Shown here: positions 61,506 through 64,000 of the stretch, one piece after another | Position numbering within the stretch: the stretch's first letter is position 1 | Layout: each line of letters opens with the position of its first letter | DNA from: Azolla caroliniana | Taxonomy: Eukaryota > Polypodiophyta | Length of the DNA: 64,000 nucleotides | Assembly (NCBI GenBank): GCA_043228905.1 | Contig: JBHGNT010000008.1 | Span: 14,508,001 to 14,572,000 of the forward strand | Direction of reading: 5' to 3' | Notes under the pieces: generated by a model | Told to the model about the DNA's origin: nothing | Databases searched by the model: none | What the model saw: the letters and a program-made list of their open reading frames with translations, nothing else | Program-made: the position numbers and the translations under genes

Positions 61506-62263
61506 CCCGAGCGGTGCGGATAACTCGTGACGTCGTTTTTGACGAATCGGCATCTTGGTATAAGCCCAATGCGACTCCATCTGACCCGATCGAGGAAGAG
61601 TTGAACGCCAATTCGGACGACGAAACTCGGCCAAGTTCTCCACCTAAGGACAATCCAAGCTCTACCGAGCTAATTGGCCCACAAGAGCCTCCATGCGATG
61701 AAAACACGTCGCGGCGAAGTCCGACATCGGACAAAGGCAAAGGTAAGATGCCTGAATACGAAGTCAAGGTCCACCCCGACGACCGTGATTCGGATGATTC
61801 GGCTCGCTCATTAGATAGTGAGTTCGGTGTACCCATCATGAGGACACCTGGAGTAAAGAAGGCGCTCACATCGACAAATGAGAAACTCCGCCGCTTATCA
61901 CGAGCGAAAACCCAAGTCACTCATTACGCCTACAACGAGTATATGGCCCATCACTATGCCCTCACGATGAAGGTAGTGGCCGAACAAGAGCCCGAGGATC
62001 CAAGCCTTCGTCACATGCTTGAGGGGGAGAATAAGCCGCGAAGAGCCGTGCAAAGGGCCATGCAACAAAACCGCGGAGAGCTGCGCAATGAGGCCGCGAA
62101 GACGCGGAGAACCGCGCAACGAAGCCGCGAAGACGCGAAGAAAGCCGCGCAACACAGCCACGGAGAACCGTGCAACGAAGCCGCGAAGACGCGGAGAAAG
62201 CCGCGCAACACCGCGAAGAAAGCCGCAAGCCGCACCGATGCCGACGAAGCCGAAGGAAGCTAA
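61506..62263 (+). CDS. copia-D linker and Arg/Ala-rich repeat region
   Basis: From TRAVRITRDVVFDESASWYK the frame passes an acidic linker (EEELNANSDDETRPSSPPKD) and THYAYNEYMAHHYALTMKVV, the block normally followed by RT. Instead, at about 61985, it enters LRHMLEGENKPRRAVQ and a tandem array coding RGELRNEAAKTRRTAQRSRE-like repeats (62035-62230), ending with TAA at 62261-62263. RT and RNase H are lost. Confidence 0.8.
62035..62230. repeat. GC-rich CGCGAAGACGCGGAGA minisatellite
   Basis: About six degenerate copies of a ~27-36 bp unit built on GAAGCCGCGAAGACGCGGAG, in frame with the Arg-rich peptide above. Confidence 0.8.
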
Positions 62264-62303
62264 ACCGGACGTTGGACGCCTCACACTTGAGCTTGAGGGG
62301 GTG

Positions 62304-62750
62304 TGTTGAGATATCAAGCTCAACTAGTTTAATCTAGTTAGTCAACACATGTAACTTAGTAGTTACCTAGATCGAATCTAGCTATTGTGTTGACCTTAAG
62401 CCTTTAAATAGGACCTTGTACTTAAGTGGGATATTTTAGATCCTCCACTCCTTAGTACATTTAATGTAGGACTTACACATAAGTACCTATGTTCTACCCA
62501 CACATGTGCACCTTTACACATGGGTTGTATATATACCTCATTGTGGGTATTTTTGTATGTTGATGACACTTTTCAATATAGTCAATCATCCCCCATTTAT
62601 CTTTGTGTTCAAGTGTAACTTCCTCTCTCTCTCTCTCTCTCTCTTCCTCTCACACACTCTCACGTGCATATCATACTAATCTTCCGCTGCTTAACGTAAC
62701 CATATAATTAGTCTCTAATTAACCCTAGTTAATTACCTAATTACTTAACA
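62304..62750 (+). repeat. copia-D 3' LTR
   Basis: 447 bp, preceded by the polypurine stretch GAGCTTGAGGGGG (62289-62301). An identical GCTTGAGGGGGAGA tract also occurs upstream near 62020. Confidence 0.93.
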
Positions 62751-62755
62751 CAATA

Positions 62756-63300
62756 CATACAACACATGCAATACACTACATATATGTACATACATATACA
62801 CATCCCATACGTACAATGCATATGTATATACAATAGATACATCATGCAATTAATACAATACAATATGTACATACATATAGACTTACAAATGTACACATAT
62901 CACATACATATATATACATGCAATACAGTACATATGCATGTATATATAGAATAGACAAGTTCACATATATAGACATGCATGTACACATACACATATGTAT
63001 ATAGAACATACACTCACATAACACACACATGCATATGCACATGCCATACCAATAATACATACAAATTACAATACATCATATGCACATGTAAAAACATATA
63101 CACACATAGCACATACATACATATGCACATGCCACACATATAATACATATAACACATGGAGTACAATACATACATATGCACATGTGTAGAGGATAACACA
63201 CACACAAATACATATACATATCCACATACGTAGACATGCACATGTATAGAACATACATATACACACAATATAACACTCCTTTTAAAATGCATCTCAAAGT
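62756..63300. repeat. ACAT-rich repeat field
   Basis: Same (ACAT)n/(CATA)n style as 49762-51803, so copia-D inserted within this field. The minus-strand Cys/Tyr/Met-rich open frames are artefacts of the repeat. Confidence 0.75.
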
Positions 63301-63439
63301 GATGCTAATTGTTTTTAAAAAAACGGGGGAAGATTACATAAGTGATGTGTTTTAGTAAAAAGTGGAGGGAAAAAAGGAGAGAGAGGGAGAGAGAGACTCT
63401 TCGTTTCCTCCCCTACCCCCTCCCCATATTGAAGCTTCC
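63301..63439. other. Purine-rich 5' flank of the pseudogene
   Basis: Contains GAGAGAGAGGGAGAGAGA and a CCCCTACCCCC run; possible 5' untranslated remnant. No separate gene. Confidence 0.4.
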
Positions 63440-63917
63440 ATGGCCTCTATGATCTCAAGTATCGTTGCTTCGTCGGAGGTCTCGCGTGGACCACCGATGA
63501 TCGTAGCCTTATTGACGCCTTTCGATTCTTTGGCGAAGTTGTCAACTCCAAGGTTATCAATGACCGTGAAACGATACGATCATGAGGCTTTGGTTTTGTG
63601 ACATTCTCCGATGAGCAAGCGATGACAGATGCAATTGAGTCAATGAATGGAAAAGAGCTGGATGGAAAGAACATTATTGTGAACCAAGCTCAAGCAAGAT
63701 CGAGCGGGGGTGATGTAGGCTATCATTGAGGAGGTGGTTCACGATATGGAGATCATGAAGTTATGGTAGCAGGGGGAGATCAGATGGAGGAAAGGGTGGT
63801 AGTTGCAATGGCTATAATGATGCTAATGGTAGTGGAAGTGGTAGTAGCAATCGCTGTGGTGGAGGTAATAATAGGTATTGAAGCGGTGGCTCGTATTCAC
63901 AAAATTGGAGGAAGTAA
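63440..63917 (+). pseudogene. Glycine-rich RNA-binding protein pseudogene
   Basis: From ATG at 63440, after one missing base, the frame gives YDLKYRCFVGGLAWTTDDRS (RNP2), FGEVVNSKVINDRETIRS, a TGA, GFGFVTFSDEQAMTDAIES (RNP1), GKELDGKNIIVNQAQARS, then a Gly/Ser/Asn-rich tail ending NWRK-TAA (63915-63917). This is the layout of plant GR-RBP (GRP7-like) proteins, which bind RNA and act in stress and clock control. Three in-frame stops and the frameshift make it dead. The RRM is uninterrupted, whereas GRP7-type genes usually have an intron there, which suggests a processed copy. Confidence 0.8.
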
Positions 63918-64000
63918 ACAAAATACACACTTTATAGACTTTTGTTTGTAAATTGAGTATTGACTTCCTTTTTGCTTTAGTTACTCGAGACGTTTTGTTT
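63918..64000. other. 3' flank of the pseudogene
   Basis: T-rich sequence possibly from the parent 3' untranslated region. No poly-A tract is seen before the window ends. Confidence 0.4.

Larger units (their letters stand above)
51804..62750 (+). mobile_element. copia-D, young RT-less Ty1/copia element
   Basis: LTRs of 443 and 447 bp differ by only about five substitutions and a 4-base CT length change. Flanks are CAATA (51799-51803 and 62751-62755). A perfect tRNA-iMet primer site lies at 52247-52258. Gag, protease and integrase are present. RT and RNase H are absent and replaced by an Arg/Ala-rich repeat. Gypsy-5 is inserted in integrase. Confidence 0.93.

Noticed and set aside
62766-63292. 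Small cysteine-rich protein genes on the minus strand
   Set aside because: The cysteine codons come from TGT in the complement of the ACA repeats; there is no signal peptide or conserved spacing.

Overview
The window is repeat-packed nuclear DNA of a land plant. Almost all coding sequence belongs to retrotransposons: Ty1/copia, two kinds of Ty3/gypsy, and a LINE. hAT- and Mutator-type DNA elements are also present. Only two non-retroelement genes are visible and both are broken: a transposase-like gene of the kind usually annotated DUF7869 (read from memory of the family), and a glycine-rich RNA-binding protein pseudogene at the right edge. The gypsy reverse transcriptases carry [19 protein letters not shown]-type motifs, chromodomains, and primer sites complementary to their own transcripts. 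These traits recall the Tf1/sushi/Tcn1 side of the chromoviruses rather than usual seed-plant clades. I therefore lean to a non-seed plant (fern, lycophyte or bryophyte), but this is inference.

Layout. 1-2950: 3' half of a plus-strand copia (copia-A). 3103-43169: one decayed DUF7869-type gene blown apart by nested insertions. Its pieces are 3103-3847, 4438-4574, 13676-14547 and 43067-43169. They are separated by a solo LTR (3848-4437, TSD TATGA), gypsy-1 (4575-13670) and gypsy-2 (14548-43061). At each of these three breaks the codons meet again in frame. Gypsy-1 holds a hAT element (4859-5979), which itself holds a solo LTR (4998-5451), and a ~3.5 kb LTR-like insert (about 8868-12332) with minisatellites, a long polypyrimidine tract and a type I hammerhead ribozyme (11776-11830). 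Gypsy-2 holds gypsy-3 (17162-22937), copia-B (25145-31362, itself invaded at about 26130-27297) and, inside the GA microsatellite of its 5' LTR, a LINE (about 31852-42729), which in turn holds gypsy-4 (36446-41850).

43170-51803: gutted copia-C, two Mutator-type foldback elements with ~150-bp terminal inverted repeats, two 5'-truncated LINE tails, and ACAT-rich repeats. 51804-62750: young copia-D, lacking reverse transcriptase and RNase H, with a GC-rich gypsy-5 (54415-61311) inserted in its integrase. Gypsy-5 resembles fungal rather than plant gypsy elements. 62751-64000: ACAT-rich repeats, then the RNA-binding protein pseudogene.

Shared logic. In gypsy-1, -2 and -3 the sequence two bases inside the 5' LTR is complementary to the predicted first 9-12 nt of the element's own RNA, placed ~32 nt after a TATA box; this fits self-primed reverse transcription. 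All four minus-strand gypsy families (1-4) have TTCTAGAA-type heat-shock-element arrays just upstream of the TATA box. Their U3 start carries an antisense tRNA-like stretch with A- and B-box matches. Elements are named gypsy-1 to -5 and copia-A to -D for this report only.
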